This document shows, in pieces, positions 34,653 to 43,835 of a stretch of DNA of 64,000 bases. Within the stretch, counting starts at the first letter, position 1. Every line of letters starts with the position of its first letter. The stretch comes from PUPG01 sp041686485 (lineage in GTDB: Bacteria; Bacteroidota; Bacteroidia; Bacteroidales; UBA7960): positions 14,206-78,205 of the forward strand of contig JAWLDT010000004.1 of the NCBI GenBank assembly GCA_041686485.1. The letters run 5' to 3'. Made by a program: the position numbers and the translations under genes. The notes below the pieces were generated by a model that was given only the letters and a program-made list of their open reading frames with translations, searched no databases and was not told the DNA's origin.

Positions 34653-35750
34653 ATGTTAGTCAACGAGCTGCTCACGGTTCTTGATACCATAGCACCGTTT
34701 TCTTTGCAGGAGCATTATGATAATTCGGGGTTACAGGTTGGAAAACCGGATCAGGAGGTATCGCGGGGCCTGGTATGTCTGGATGTTACTCCTGACGTTA
34801 TGCAGGAAGCGCTAGATAAAGGGTGTGACCTTATTTTGTCGCATCACCCGGTGATCTTTAAGGGCATGACCCGCCTTACCGGGGAAAGCATGGTTGAACA
34901 GGTTGTTATGGACGCCATCCGCAACAATATGGTCATCATTTCTTTGCATACCAGCCTCGACAATAGTTTTTCAGGGGTGAACCGGCGACTGGCAGAAACA
35001 TTAAGTCTGAAAAAATTACAGATACTTCAGCCTGTACAAGAGGTGCTGAAAAAACTTGTGGTGTTTTGTCCGACAGATCATGCAGAAAAAGTACGTGCGG
35101 CTATCTTCAGGGCCGGAGCAGGTTATATCGGTGATTATGACTGTTGTAGTTTTAATCTTGAAGGGCAGGGTTCTTTCAGGGCAGGAGAAGGCGCCAGCCC
35201 TTTTGTCGGTAATATTCAGGAGTTACATTATGAGCCTGAAACACGTATTGAAACCGTTTTCCCTTCATTTCTGCAGCAAGAGGTCATAAGGGCCATGATC
35301 GAAAGCCATCCCTATGAAGAGGTGGCTTATGATATCTATTCACTTGAAAACAGTTATGAAAAAGCAGGAGCCGGCATGGTTGGCGAATTACAGGAACCTT
35401 TGCCACCGGAAACTTTTCTGGATTTGGTAAAACAGCGCCTGAACAGTTCCTGTTTACGACATACTCCCGTAACCAATCAGGAGCCTGTTCAGCGTGTTGC
35501 CGTTTGTGGTGGTTCCGGTGCTTTTTTGATTTCCAATGCCATAAAATCCGGCGCTCAGGCTTTTGTAACCGGAGACGTAAAATACCATCAGTTTTTGGAT
35601 GTGAAGGATCAGATATTGCTGGTAGATGCCGGACATTATGAAACCGAGCAGTATACCAAAGCGTTAATGGTTGAGATCATTCAGAAAAAAATCATTAACT
35701 TTGCACTCCTTATTTCGGAGGTGAATACCAATCCGTTAAATTATCGTTAG
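34653..35750 (+). CDS. Nif3-like dinuclear metal centre protein
   Basis: The 365-aa protein belongs to the Nif3/YbgI/DUF34 family, a toroidal hexamer with a two-metal site. I prefer the ATG at 34653 because MLVNELLTVLDTIAPFSLQE is the normal family start. Metal-ligand segments are LILSHHPVIFKG and SLHTSLDN near the N-terminus, and VTGDVKYHQF and LVDAGHYETEQ near the C-terminus. The middle insert (about 130-240) is the PII-like domain of the longer family members. The biochemical role is not settled for the family. The zinc-ribbon gene follows after 31 nt, a pairing common in bacteria. Confidence 0.93.
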   Translation: MLVNELLTVLDTIAPFSLQEHYDNSGLQVGKPDQEVSRGLVCLDVTPDVMQEALDKGCDLILSHHPVIFKGMTRLTGESMVEQVVMDAIRNNMVIISLHTSLDNSFSGVNRRLAETLSLKKLQILQPVQEVLKKLVVFCPTDHAEKVRAAIFRAGAGYIGDYDCCSFNLEGQGSFRAGEGASPFVGNIQELHYEPETRIETVFPSFLQQEVIRAMIESHPYEEVAYDIYSLENSYEKAGAGMVGELQEPLPPETFLDLVKQRLNSSCLRHTPVTNQEPVQRVAVCGGSGAFLISNAIKSGAQAFVTGDVKYHQFLDVKDQILLVDAGHYETEQYTKALMVEIIQKKIINFALLISEVNTNPLNYR

Positions 35751-35781
35751 TTTAGTGCATACCTACCCAAAAGATAGAATT

Positions 35782-36666
35782 ATGGCCAAGACGTCAAAAA
35801 CAAGTAAAGCAAAGACTACCAAAAAGGACAAAAAAGAGGCAAACAAGAATATTGACCCCAACACAGGGACACAACATTCACCGGTTGAAAACCCTGAACC
35901 TGGCCCGACAGAAGAAAGTATTGAGCGGAGTGTAAAGAATAAACTGATTGCCTTATACAGACTTCAGAGTATTGATTATCAGATTGATAAATTACGCATA
36001 GTCAGGGGTGAGTTGCCCCTGGAGGTTCAGGATCTGGAAGATGAAATCGCCGGTCTGGAAACCCGTGTGGAGAAATTCAATAATGAGATCCAGGAGCTTG
36101 AAAACGAGATTTCCAATAAGAAGATAGCTGCACAGGAGAGTTTGGAGATGGTCAAAAAATATGAGGCGCAGCAAATGAATGTCCGGAACAACCGTGAATA
36201 TGATTCCTTATCAAAAGAAATCGAATATCAGACTCTTGAAGCGCAGATTGCCGAAAAACAGATGAAAGAATATGCAGAAGAGGTGGCGTCGAAGAAAGAG
36301 ATGGTTAAGCAGGTAGAAGAAAATCTGGAAGAAAGACGTAAGGACCTGGAAGAAAAGAAGGAAGAGCTTAATGATATTGTTGCTGAGACAGAAAAGGATG
36401 AAGCACGTCTTCTGGAAAAATCTAAGAAACAACGGGAGGCTATCGAAGACAGGCTTTTAAATGCATACCAGCGTGTCAGGGACAATGCCCGCAATGGCCT
36501 GGCGGTAGTTCCTGTAGAGAGAGATGCCTGTGGTGGCTGTTTTAATAAAATTCCACCCCAGCGTCACCTGGATATCCGTTTACATAAAAAGATTATTGTC
36601 TGTGAGTATTGCGGGCGTATTCTTGTTGATGATGAGGTTGTAAATAGCGTGGAGGAAAACCATTAA
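35782..36666 (+). CDS. Coiled-coil protein with C4 zinc ribbon
   Basis: The 294-aa protein has a Lys-rich N-terminus, a long coiled coil (about residues 70-230, nearly all E/K/L heptads), and a C-terminal zinc ribbon with CGGCFNKIPP and CEYCGRIL (two CxxC pairs). This matches the zf-RING_7 / CdsZ-like family, which is often next to Nif3-like genes. Proposed roles in the family are regulatory, with no fixed activity. The ATG at 35782 is chosen over a GTG nine codons upstream. A strong terminator follows. Confidence 0.9.
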   Translation: MAKTSKTSKAKTTKKDKKEANKNIDPNTGTQHSPVENPEPGPTEESIERSVKNKLIALYRLQSIDYQIDKLRIVRGELPLEVQDLEDEIAGLETRVEKFNNEIQELENEISNKKIAAQESLEMVKKYEAQQMNVRNNREYDSLSKEIEYQTLEAQIAEKQMKEYAEEVASKKEMVKQVEENLEERRKDLEEKKEELNDIVAETEKDEARLLEKSKKQREAIEDRLLNAYQRVRDNARNGLAVVPVERDACGGCFNKIPPQRHLDIRLHKKIIVCEYCGRILVDDEVVNSVEENH

Positions 36667-36692
36667 CATTTGATTTCCCGGTAATCCTGAAT

Positions 36693-36736
36693 AAAAAAGA
36701 CACCCCGAAGCAATCAGCGGCGGGGTGTCTTTTTTT
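36693..36736 (+). terminator. Strong intrinsic terminator after the zinc-ribbon gene
   Basis: AAAAAAGACACCCCG (36693-36707) pairs with CGGGGTGTCTTTTTT (36721-36735). The flanking A and T runs make it usable from both directions, so it may also stop transcription from the FadL-like gene on the other strand. Confidence 0.9.
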
Positions 36737-36746
36737 GAAACGTATT

Positions 36747-36845
36747 TGTTTTATTGCCAGAGTCTGTTTTACTGTCAGAGTCGCCAGCCAACGGTTAGCC
36801 TGAACACGCCGGAATAAAAGTCACGTGCTACGACGGGCTCGTTCG
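36747..36845. repeat. 99-nt sequence duplicated across the second N gap, left copy
   Basis: Identical to 36946-37044. It repeats the 3' end of the FadL-like gene and so creates a false partial copy of its C-terminus on the minus strand. Confidence 0.92.
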
Positions 36846-36945
36846 NNNNNNNNNNNNNNNNNNNNNNNNNNNNNNNNNNNNNNNNNNNNNNNNNNNNNNN
36901 NNNNNNNNNNNNNNNNNNNNNNNNNNNNNNNNNNNNNNNNNNNNN
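36846..36945. other. Assembly gap of 100 N
   Basis: Second scaffold gap of the same fixed size. Both flanks end in the same 99 nt, as at the first gap, so the real junction is probably seamless. Confidence 0.95.
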
Positions 36946-37044
36946 TGTTTTATTGCCAGAGTCTGTTTTACTGTCAGAGTCGCCAGCCAACGGTTAGCCT
37001 GAACACGCCGGAATAAAAGTCACGTGCTACGACGGGCTCGTTCG
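36946..37044. repeat. 99-nt sequence duplicated across the second N gap, right copy
   Basis: Identical to 36747-36845. This copy is continuous with the FadL-like gene and contains its genuine stop codon at 36974. Confidence 0.92.
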
Positions 37045-38425
37045 GGGTGTTTTCCTCCATAAAATAGAGGTGGTAATCTTCTGAGTAAAAGCTGTATACA
37101 TAGGCAAAATCAATAAAATAGGAGCTTTCACGCAGGCCGAATCCGGTTGAAATAACCTGGCGTTCTCCATCATTAATGTCGCCTTTATACGGACTGGCAT
37201 AAAATCCATAACCTGCTCGTAAAACGACAGGGTCTATAATGTATTCACCACCAACACGGAAACTGTGCTGGGTGGTAAAAGATTCCCGAATGGTTTTATT
37301 TTCTTCAGAAAACAAATGCTGGCTGCTTCTTAACCTTGCCTTGGTGTAATCAGTAAATTCATAATCAAAGCTTAACAGCCCTGCATTGCCGAAAACCAAC
37401 CCAATGCTGCCTATAGCTTTCAGCGGTGTGTTCAGTTCATAATCGAACCGCCCATCAGGTGATTTTGCTTCCTGCGTATCATAGTCGAGGTTGAGGTCAG
37501 ACCGAATGGTTGACTGGTATTTGTCGGTCAATTCATAGAAGGTGGGTGAATGAAAAGCTCCGCCCAATCTCACAAAGTCATTAACTCGCAGTATGGCACC
37601 AAATTTAAAGTTGTAGCCGGATCCGGATGTTTTCAGGTTGTTGATGTAGGTCATACTGTTGAACACTTCATTCAGTTGTTCTGTGTCTGATTCTTCAAAG
37701 ATGCTTTCTTCTTCATAGGATACAGAAGGAAAGCCAACCGAGGCGCCCAGGTAAAGCCGGTCGGCATAATTGGCGCCCATTGAAAGAATGAATTCTCGCA
37801 CGGAGCCTGAGGTATTGGTTTCCTGGCGTTGACGAACATTATCTTCCATATCGATAAAAAAGCCGTCATCATCTTCGCCGAGCAGCCAGGTTTCCCATGC
37901 CAGTTCGGTAGAGAAAGGATCCAGGTTCTCAACATGCCCTTCCCTGTTAGCCTGTTCAAGAATGCTTGCCATTTGCGAACTGTAAGGGTTGAAGCCGTCG
38001 GCGATCCAACGGTCGTTGAAGTTGTTGTGGCGGTTGATGCCCAGTCCCAGGTTGATGAACTGCCACCCGTCATTATTATCCTGATTGCCGGTAGGAAATG
38101 TAAATACGAGCCCCACATTATTCAGGTTGAAATCATATTTCATGTCCTCTTCAGGATTGTCAAAAAACCGGGTTTCCGCCTGATTATAATGCAGGGCTGG
38201 TGTTATTGTAAATTCGGAACTTCTGTAAATCCCGAGACCGGCCGGGTTTATGCTCAGACTTGAGAAATCGCCGCCCAGGGCACCAAAAGCTCCGCCCATA
38301 GACACAAAACGGGCTGTTCCACCGGGAAACAGTTGGGAGTATCGCAGAGCGTCCATTTCATTTTGCGGAAAGGCGGATGGTAAAAGAAATAAGCCAATGA
38401 TCAGCGTAAAAAGTGTCTTTTTCAT
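36974..38425 (-). CDS. OmpP1/FadL-family outer-membrane transporter
   Basis: The 483-aa protein has a signal peptide (MKKTLFTLIIGLFLLPSAF) and then YSQLFPGGTARFVSMGGAFG followed by LGGDFSSLSINPAGLGIYRS, the N-terminal hatch typical of FadL/TodX-type barrels for hydrophobic molecules. The barrel ends in FRLTVGWRL. I chose the ATG at 38425; 20 extra codons upstream do not look like a leader. It lies 124 nt after the Ser/Arg-rich lipoprotein gene. The cargo is unknown. Confidence 0.88.
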   Translation of the reverse strand: MKKTLFTLIIGLFLLPSAFPQNEMDALRYSQLFPGGTARFVSMGGAFGALGGDFSSLSINPAGLGIYRSSEFTITPALHYNQAETRFFDNPEEDMKYDFNLNNVGLVFTFPTGNQDNNDGWQFINLGLGINRHNNFNDRWIADGFNPYSSQMASILEQANREGHVENLDPFSTELAWETWLLGEDDDGFFIDMEDNVRQRQETNTSGSVREFILSMGANYADRLYLGASVGFPSVSYEEESIFEESDTEQLNEVFNSMTYINNLKTSGSGYNFKFGAILRVNDFVRLGGAFHSPTFYELTDKYQSTIRSDLNLDYDTQEAKSPDGRFDYELNTPLKAIGSIGLVFGNAGLLSFDYEFTDYTKARLRSSQHLFSEENKTIRESFTTQHSFRVGGEYIIDPVVLRAGYGFYASPYKGDINDGERQVISTGFGLRESSYFIDFAYVYSFYSEDYHLYFMEENTPNEPVVARDFYSGVFRLTVGWRL

Positions 38426-38549
38426 TGTTTTATATATCTTAGGGGTTTTATAAATCTTATGGGGTTTGAAAAACCCCCCCGGCACAAAGGGATGCTTATA
38501 TGCCGGGAGGGCGGTTATTATTATAGGAGGAGCATATCAACGCTGGTGA

Positions 38550-40193
38550 TTAGTTGTTTTTTCTGCCCCCGGAGGATCCACTGCTACTTTTTGAAGATGA
38601 GCTTCTGGAAGAACTGCCTCTTGAAGAACTACCTGAACTTCTGGAGGAGGAGCTGCTTCTGGATGATCCGACTGATCCTCTTGAGGAAGAACTGCTACGT
38701 GATGGTCTGGCGCTGCTTCTTGATGAAGAACCTGATGACCTTGACGGGCTGGTGCTTGATCTTGAAGATTGCCTGCTCGGCGGTGAATAGCTTGGCCGTC
38801 CCCTGTTGGTACGCGATGGCGTAGCCCTCTCATTATTAGATGATCTGGAAGAAGGCCGGTTGACATCAGGCCGTCTGGCACTTGAAGGTCTGGCCCTCTG
38901 GGGAGAGCTGGGCTGCTGATAGCTGGGTGAGGCATACGTCCTTGGAACTATATAGTTTGATCTGTCTCCTTCGACATTTCTCTCAGGGCTGGACTGTTCA
39001 GGACGGCTGTATCGTTGCGAGGAGCCTCTTTCATACTGCTCTCTTGTGGTGGCACGGTAATCCTCCATCCGTTTTTCGGGTTGGTATGCTTCCCGGGCTT
39101 CTCTGGACTGTTGTGGTCTTTCTCTTTGGGCACTTTCCGGCGATGCTGTTTCTGCATCACGTGAGGTGGCTGATTTTGTTTCTTCCGTGGTGGTTGTTCT
39201 TGCTTCTTCTCTGCTTTCCTGGGTACGTGTTGTCCTTTCAGGGCGGGATTCAGCCACTTCCCGTTCTGCGGTTCTGTTCTGTCCGGAAGTTGATGCGGAC
39301 CTTTCATCTGCTAACCGGCGTTTGCCATCTTCATCACGGTAAGTGCGTTCCTCAAACCTTTCGGCAAAAGTAGTGCGGGAGCGATTGTCGCGATTGTCAA
39401 CTGTTCGTCCGATGGTACTTCCGGTTGACCCCCGGGGGCCATAATGGTAATCGGCCAGGGTGCCGTCAAAGCTGTTATAGAAGTATTGAGGGTATCCCCA
39501 ATAGCCGTAGCCGCCATATCCATGATGCAGTCCGTGCATAAAACCATAATAGTAGCCACTCATATAACCGCCGTATCCCCCGAATCCCGGATACCCCCAG
39601 TGGCCGTAAGCCCAGTAAGGGTTGTAATAATGGTAGGGGGTATAATAGCCTCCAAAATAAAGTGGTGATGGACTAAATCCCATGTAAATACTGGTGCCGA
39701 AAAAATAGGGATGATGGCCGTAAAAATACATGTTGGTATAAAAAGGATCATAGTAGCGAGGTGTTAAATAACCTCTGTGGAAACGTCTGATCCTGGCAGC
39801 GTATGAATAGTCGTAGTAATCGCCATAGTAGTAATTATGCACGATGTTGCCCTCATCATCATAATAAGCCTCATCATCATAATACTCAACGGTGTCGGTG
39901 TTATTATTATTGGTGTAATAGGCATCATCGTCGCCGGCGTATGCTTGCTGGTTATCTGTGTGTTGAGCCTGCTGGTTAGCCGTGGCGCTTTCCTGACCTT
40001 CTTCAACAACTTCTACAACACGTCCGCGTTCTTCTGTTGTTTCACGTTCTGTCTGTGCTGTATCACCGCCACGGGTCAGCCCCGGGCTATAATAAACATC
40101 ATCGGAGTTTGCCGTGGTATCGTAAGTTGATGAACAACTTGTCGCAACCAACGCCAACAGTAGTACACCTGTAATTTTTAGCAGCGTTTTCAT
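38550..40193 (-). CDS. Low-complexity lipoprotein, Tyr/Gly-rich then Ser/Arg-rich
   Basis: The 547-aa protein starts with a lipoprotein signal (MKTLLKITGVLLLALVATSC, Cys20 lipidated). An acidic stretch and a Tyr/Gly/His/Phe-rich block follow, with many aromatic repeats such as YGGYGYWGYP, at about residues 115-270. After a charged middle region rich in Glu and Arg, the last 110 residues are almost only Ser, Arg, Pro and Gly (SSSSRSSGSSSRGSSSRSSS). No enzyme motif is visible. I do not recognise a named family. The ATG at 40193 is set by the signal peptide. The gene is divergent from proS. Confidence 0.8.
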   Translation of the reverse strand: MKTLLKITGVLLLALVATSCSSTYDTTANSDDVYYSPGLTRGGDTAQTERETTEERGRVVEVVEEGQESATANQQAQHTDNQQAYAGDDDAYYTNNNNTDTVEYYDDEAYYDDEGNIVHNYYYGDYYDYSYAARIRRFHRGYLTPRYYDPFYTNMYFYGHHPYFFGTSIYMGFSPSPLYFGGYYTPYHYYNPYWAYGHWGYPGFGGYGGYMSGYYYGFMHGLHHGYGGYGYWGYPQYFYNSFDGTLADYHYGPRGSTGSTIGRTVDNRDNRSRTTFAERFEERTYRDEDGKRRLADERSASTSGQNRTAEREVAESRPERTTRTQESREEARTTTTEETKSATSRDAETASPESAQRERPQQSREAREAYQPEKRMEDYRATTREQYERGSSQRYSRPEQSSPERNVEGDRSNYIVPRTYASPSYQQPSSPQRARPSSARRPDVNRPSSRSSNNERATPSRTNRGRPSYSPPSRQSSRSSTSPSRSSGSSSRSSARPSRSSSSSRGSVGSSRSSSSSRSSGSSSRGSSSRSSSSKSSSGSSGGRKNN

Positions 40194-40315
40194 GACATAT
40201 CCTCCTTGTTTGTTGTTTGGTTTATACAAAGTTAATAACTATCACCGACTTTTTTGTTAAATTTGCCGGGTTATTCCTATTTTTAAAACATCAAATTCTA
40301 TACCAAAGGCAACAC

Positions 40316-41794
40316 ATGGCTAAAGATTTTTCCACAAGAGAAGAGAATTATTCCAAATGGTATAATGATATTGTTCAACGTGCCGGCCTGGCTGAAAGTT
40401 CGGCTGTAAGGGGATGTATGGTTATTAAGCCCTATGGATATGCCATATGGGAAAAAATGCAGGCTGCACTGGACACCATGTTTAAAGATACCGGGCATTC
40501 GAACGCTTACTTCCCGCTTTTCATTCCAAAATCTTTCTTCAGCAAAGAGGCGGATCATGTAGAAGGGTTTGCCAAAGAGTGTGCGGTGGTCACCCATTAT
40601 CGTTTAAAGAATGACCCGGAAGGGAAGGGCATCGTGGTAGATGACAATGCCCGCCTGGAAGAGGAGTTGGTTGTACGCCCTACTTCGGAGACCATCATAT
40701 GGGATACCTACCGGCATTGGGTACAGTCGTACCGTGACCTGCCGATCCTGGTCAACCAGTGGGCCAATGTTGTTCGTTGGGAGATGCGGACCCGCATGTT
40801 TCTGCGGACTTCGGAGTTTCTCTGGCAGGAAGGGCATACGGCACATGCCACTGAACAGGAGGCCATGGAGGAGACTTATCAAATGCTGGATGTGTATGCT
40901 GATTTTGCGGAAAACCACATGGCAATCCCTGTCCTGAAAGGGGTCAAGTCTGAAAATGAACGTTTTGCCGGTGCTGTAGAGACTTTTTGCATTGAAGCGT
41001 TGATGCAGGATGGCAAAGCACTCCAGGCCGGAACCTCCCATTTTCTTGGTCAGAATTTTGCAAAAGCCTTTGATGTAAAATTTGCTGATAAACAGGGTGG
41101 TCTCGAGTATGTGTGGGCTACTTCATGGGGCGTATCAACAAGGCTTGTAGGCGCCCTGATCATGGCCCATTCTGATGATCACGGTCTTGTGTTGCCTCCC
41201 AGGCTGGCTCCCATACAGGTGGTGATCGTGCCGATCTATAAAAATGACGAGCAGTATGAAAAGGTTCGGAGCAAAGCCAAAGAGATCAAAGATCGCCTCC
41301 GTAAGCAAGGTGTCCGGGTGAAGCTGGATGATCGCGACACCCATAAACCGGGCTGGAAATTTAATGAGTATGAGTTCAAGGGTGTTCCGGTGCGTTTGGC
41401 CATAGGTCCCCGTGATGTCGAAAACGGAACTGTAGAGCTGGCACGCAGAGACACCCTGAGCAAAGAGATCGTGTCCATGGATGAATTAAACCAGACAATT
41501 GAAACCTTGCTGGTTACAATTCAGGACGCACTATACCAGCGTGCATTATCGTTTAGAGAGGAGAACACCAGAAAAGCCGACAGCTGGGATGAGTTTAAAC
41601 GGATATTGGATGATAAGGGAGGATTCATTCTGGCCCATTGGGATGGTACCGCTGAAACCGAACAAAAAATAAAGGATGAAACCAGGGCAACAATACGTTG
41701 TATTCCCTTTGAAGATGGTTCGGAAGAAAAAGGTTCCTGTATTTACTCAGGAAAGCCGTCGAAACGCCGCGTTGTATTTGCGCGGGCATACTAA
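40316..41794 (+). CDS. proS: Prolyl-tRNA synthetase, archaeal/eukaryote-type
   Basis: The 492-aa enzyme charges tRNA-Pro. It is the short form lacking the bacterial editing insertion. Class II motifs include VRPTSETIIWDTYRHW (motif 1/2 region), RWEMRTRMFLRTSEFLWQEG (motif 2) and TSWGVSTRLVGALIMAHSDD (motif 3), followed by the anticodon domain and a C-terminal zinc-type domain that ends RVVFARAY. The ATG at 40316 (MAKDFSTREENYSKWY) is the family start; the frame is open 33 codons further upstream. Confidence 0.97.
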   Translation: MAKDFSTREENYSKWYNDIVQRAGLAESSAVRGCMVIKPYGYAIWEKMQAALDTMFKDTGHSNAYFPLFIPKSFFSKEADHVEGFAKECAVVTHYRLKNDPEGKGIVVDDNARLEEELVVRPTSETIIWDTYRHWVQSYRDLPILVNQWANVVRWEMRTRMFLRTSEFLWQEGHTAHATEQEAMEETYQMLDVYADFAENHMAIPVLKGVKSENERFAGAVETFCIEALMQDGKALQAGTSHFLGQNFAKAFDVKFADKQGGLEYVWATSWGVSTRLVGALIMAHSDDHGLVLPPRLAPIQVVIVPIYKNDEQYEKVRSKAKEIKDRLRKQGVRVKLDDRDTHKPGWKFNEYEFKGVPVRLAIGPRDVENGTVELARRDTLSKEIVSMDELNQTIETLLVTIQDALYQRALSFREENTRKADSWDEFKRILDDKGGFILAHWDGTAETEQKIKDETRATIRCIPFEDGSEEKGSCIYSGKPSKRRVVFARAY

Positions 41795-41860
41795 GCATAG
41801 TAAAAATATCGGTTTCAGGAACATGATCACCAAAATCATTTTGTAAAGATGGCTATTTAC

Positions 41861-42367
41861 ATGTACCGGATTGCTTACGCCTTATTGGCTGTTTGTTTGA
41901 TAGGGTGGATATCTGCTGCTGGAAATGCTTTGCCGGAAGGCCCTGATTTCCAAAGCGCAGACACCCTGTTGCTTGATTCACTGGATGAACGGGTATTACC
42001 TGTGGATACGGCCGAAACATTACACCCACTCAGGTGGGAGTATGTTGAGCAGGATCCCCTGGCAGCTTATCTGCTATTGGCTCACCGTGAGGCTGTTAGT
42101 CAACAAAGAGGCATTCCCGGTTATCGTGTGCACCTTTACATGGATTCGGGCAATCAGGCCCGCCTTAACACCCAGCGTGAACAGTCCGATTTTGAAGAAA
42201 AATACCCGGCAATCAATTCCTATATCGTATACGATGAACCCTACTTTAAACTACGGGTAGGGGACTTCCTGACCAGGCTTGACGCGCGGCGGTTCCTTGA
42301 GGAAATCAAAAAAGACTACACAGCCGCCTATATCGTGATCGACAGAATCAATTTCCCCGAATTATAG
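41861..42367 (+). CDS. Secreted protein with SPOR-like domain
   Basis: The protein is 168-172 aa, with start codons at 41849 and 41861, and has a signal peptide (MYRIAYALLAVCLIGWISAAG). The C-terminal 75 residues (GYRVHLYMDSGNQARLNTQR ... YFKLRVGDFLTRLDARRFLE) fit a SPOR domain, which binds denuded peptidoglycan glycans. The linker is acidic. It is likely a cell-wall-associated factor; no catalytic domain is present. Confidence 0.75.
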   Translation: MYRIAYALLAVCLIGWISAAGNALPEGPDFQSADTLLLDSLDERVLPVDTAETLHPLRWEYVEQDPLAAYLLLAHREAVSQQRGIPGYRVHLYMDSGNQARLNTQREQSDFEEKYPAINSYIVYDEPYFKLRVGDFLTRLDARRFLEEIKKDYTAAYIVIDRINFPEL

Positions 42368-42393
42368 TCCCAGGCCAGGTTGTTGTGTCCTGA

Positions 42394-43473
42394 TCAATTT
42401 CTGTTAGCGGCATTGAGGTCTTCAAAGGCCTTCATCAGTCTGTCGCGCATGCTTTCTTCGCCTTTCCGCAACCAGGCCCGCGGATCGTAGTATTTCTTGT
42501 TAGGCTTGGTTTCCCCTTCCGGGTTACCAATCTGATCCTGCAGATAATCTTTATAATCGTGATAGTAACCTTTCACCCCATTCCAGAAGGCCCACTGTGT
42601 GTCTGTGTCGATATTCATCTTGATCACACCATATGAAATGGCCTCACGGATATCTTCCTGGCTCGATCCACTGCCGCCGTGAAACACAAAATTAACCGGG
42701 TTGGTGCCTGTGCCAAGATTTTCCTGGATGTAGGCCTGGGAGTTTTTCAGGATGACCGGCTGCAGCTTTACATTGCCGGGCTTGTAAACGCCATGTACAT
42801 TGCCAAAAGCAGCAGCGATGGTGAAGTTATCGGAGACCTCCGAAAGTGCTTTATACATGTTGGCCACCTCTTCGGGCTGTGTATATAATTTTGAGCTGTC
42901 GATATCGGTATGGTCCACGCCGTCTTCCTCACCGCCGGTAACGCCGAGCTCCACCTCAAGTCCTATGCCCATTTTGCTCATACGCTCAAGATAGTGCCTG
43001 CTGATGGCGATGTTATCTTCCAGGCTTTCTTCAGAAAGGTCAAGCATGTGGGAGCTGAACAGGGGGGATCCGGTGGCCTCAAAATATTCTTCATTTGCTT
43101 CCATCAGGCCATCAATCCAGGGAAGCAGCTTTTTTGCAGCATGATCGGTATGCAGAATAACCCGGGCACCGTAAGCTTTGGCCATCACATGGATGTGCCG
43201 GGCGCCTGCCACTGCACCTGCCACCGCAGCGGCATGGTTGTCGTTCGGAAGGGCTTTCCCCGCAAAAAAACGGGCACCTCCGTTAGAAAACTGGATGATT
43301 ACCGGGGAGTTTATCGCCACAGCAGCTTCCAAAACGGCGTTAATCGAGTTGGTGCCGATAATATTTACCGCAGGCAGGGCAAACTGATGTTCCTTTGCTA
43401 TACGGTAAACCTCACGCACATGTTTACCGGTTAATACACCGGGTTCAATATGATCCATGAATCTCTTTGTCAT
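42394..43473 (-). CDS. fbaA: Fructose-bisphosphate aldolase, class II
   Basis: This zinc aldolase splits fructose-1,6-bisphosphate in glycolysis. The 359-aa length is that of the class IIA (E. coli FbaA-like) type. The zinc-binding histidine region is VILHTDHAAKKLLPWIDG, with LEVELGVTGGEEDGV, AAFGNVHGVY and FHGGSGSSQEDI as further metal and phosphate-binding segments. A TAATTTTG -7-like box lies at 43516-43523 on the minus strand. Confidence 0.97.
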   Translation of the reverse strand: MTKRFMDHIEPGVLTGKHVREVYRIAKEHQFALPAVNIIGTNSINAVLEAAVAINSPVIIQFSNGGARFFAGKALPNDNHAAAVAGAVAGARHIHVMAKAYGARVILHTDHAAKKLLPWIDGLMEANEEYFEATGSPLFSSHMLDLSEESLEDNIAISRHYLERMSKMGIGLEVELGVTGGEEDGVDHTDIDSSKLYTQPEEVANMYKALSEVSDNFTIAAAFGNVHGVYKPGNVKLQPVILKNSQAYIQENLGTGTNPVNFVFHGGSGSSQEDIREAISYGVIKMNIDTDTQWAFWNGVKGYYHDYKDYLQDQIGNPEGETKPNKKYYDPRAWLRKGEESMRDRLMKAFEDLNAANRN

Positions 43474-43835
43474 ATCTTTTCTGATTTTGAATTTCTATCA
43501 TTATGAACGAACTGACAAAATTAAGAAATAAACACCTGTTTTTTCATTTTAGTGGCATATAATCCGATTCAATTAGGCATATCCAGCTAAATTTTCCGGG
43601 AATAACCGGGTTTGTTTTAAAAATTGCCACTGTTAATGCCACCAACAAGATAGAAGTTCTCCCGGAACAAAACCGCCGGCCGCTGATGGAATTATAGAGA
43701 GAAATGCCTGCAGTAAGGCCTGCTTTCAAAAATTGATTGTATTTTTGTGCGATCAACTTCGCGTCATAATGAGCAGACGCATAATCAGCAAACATGCAGT
43801 TGTTTGCTTTTGTACTAATGGTAAATAATAGAAAC
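43474..43835. other. Divergent spacer between fbaA and asnS
   Basis: This 362-nt region contains a -7-like box for fbaA (43516-43523, minus) and TATTTTTG at 43740-43747 (plus) for asnS. Neither has a clear -33 partner. No RNA gene is recognised; a minus-strand frame crossing the area is discounted below. Confidence 0.45.

Noticed and set aside
36775..36845. Second, partial copy of the FadL-like C-terminus left of the N gap
   Set aside because: It lies wholly inside the 99-nt assembly duplication, so it is not a real gene fragment or tandem duplication.
38554..38790. Plus-strand acidic Leu/Glu/Asp-rich frame opposite the lipoprotein gene
   Set aside because: It is the antisense shadow of the Ser/Arg-rich codons. 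No leader, spacing or family supports it.
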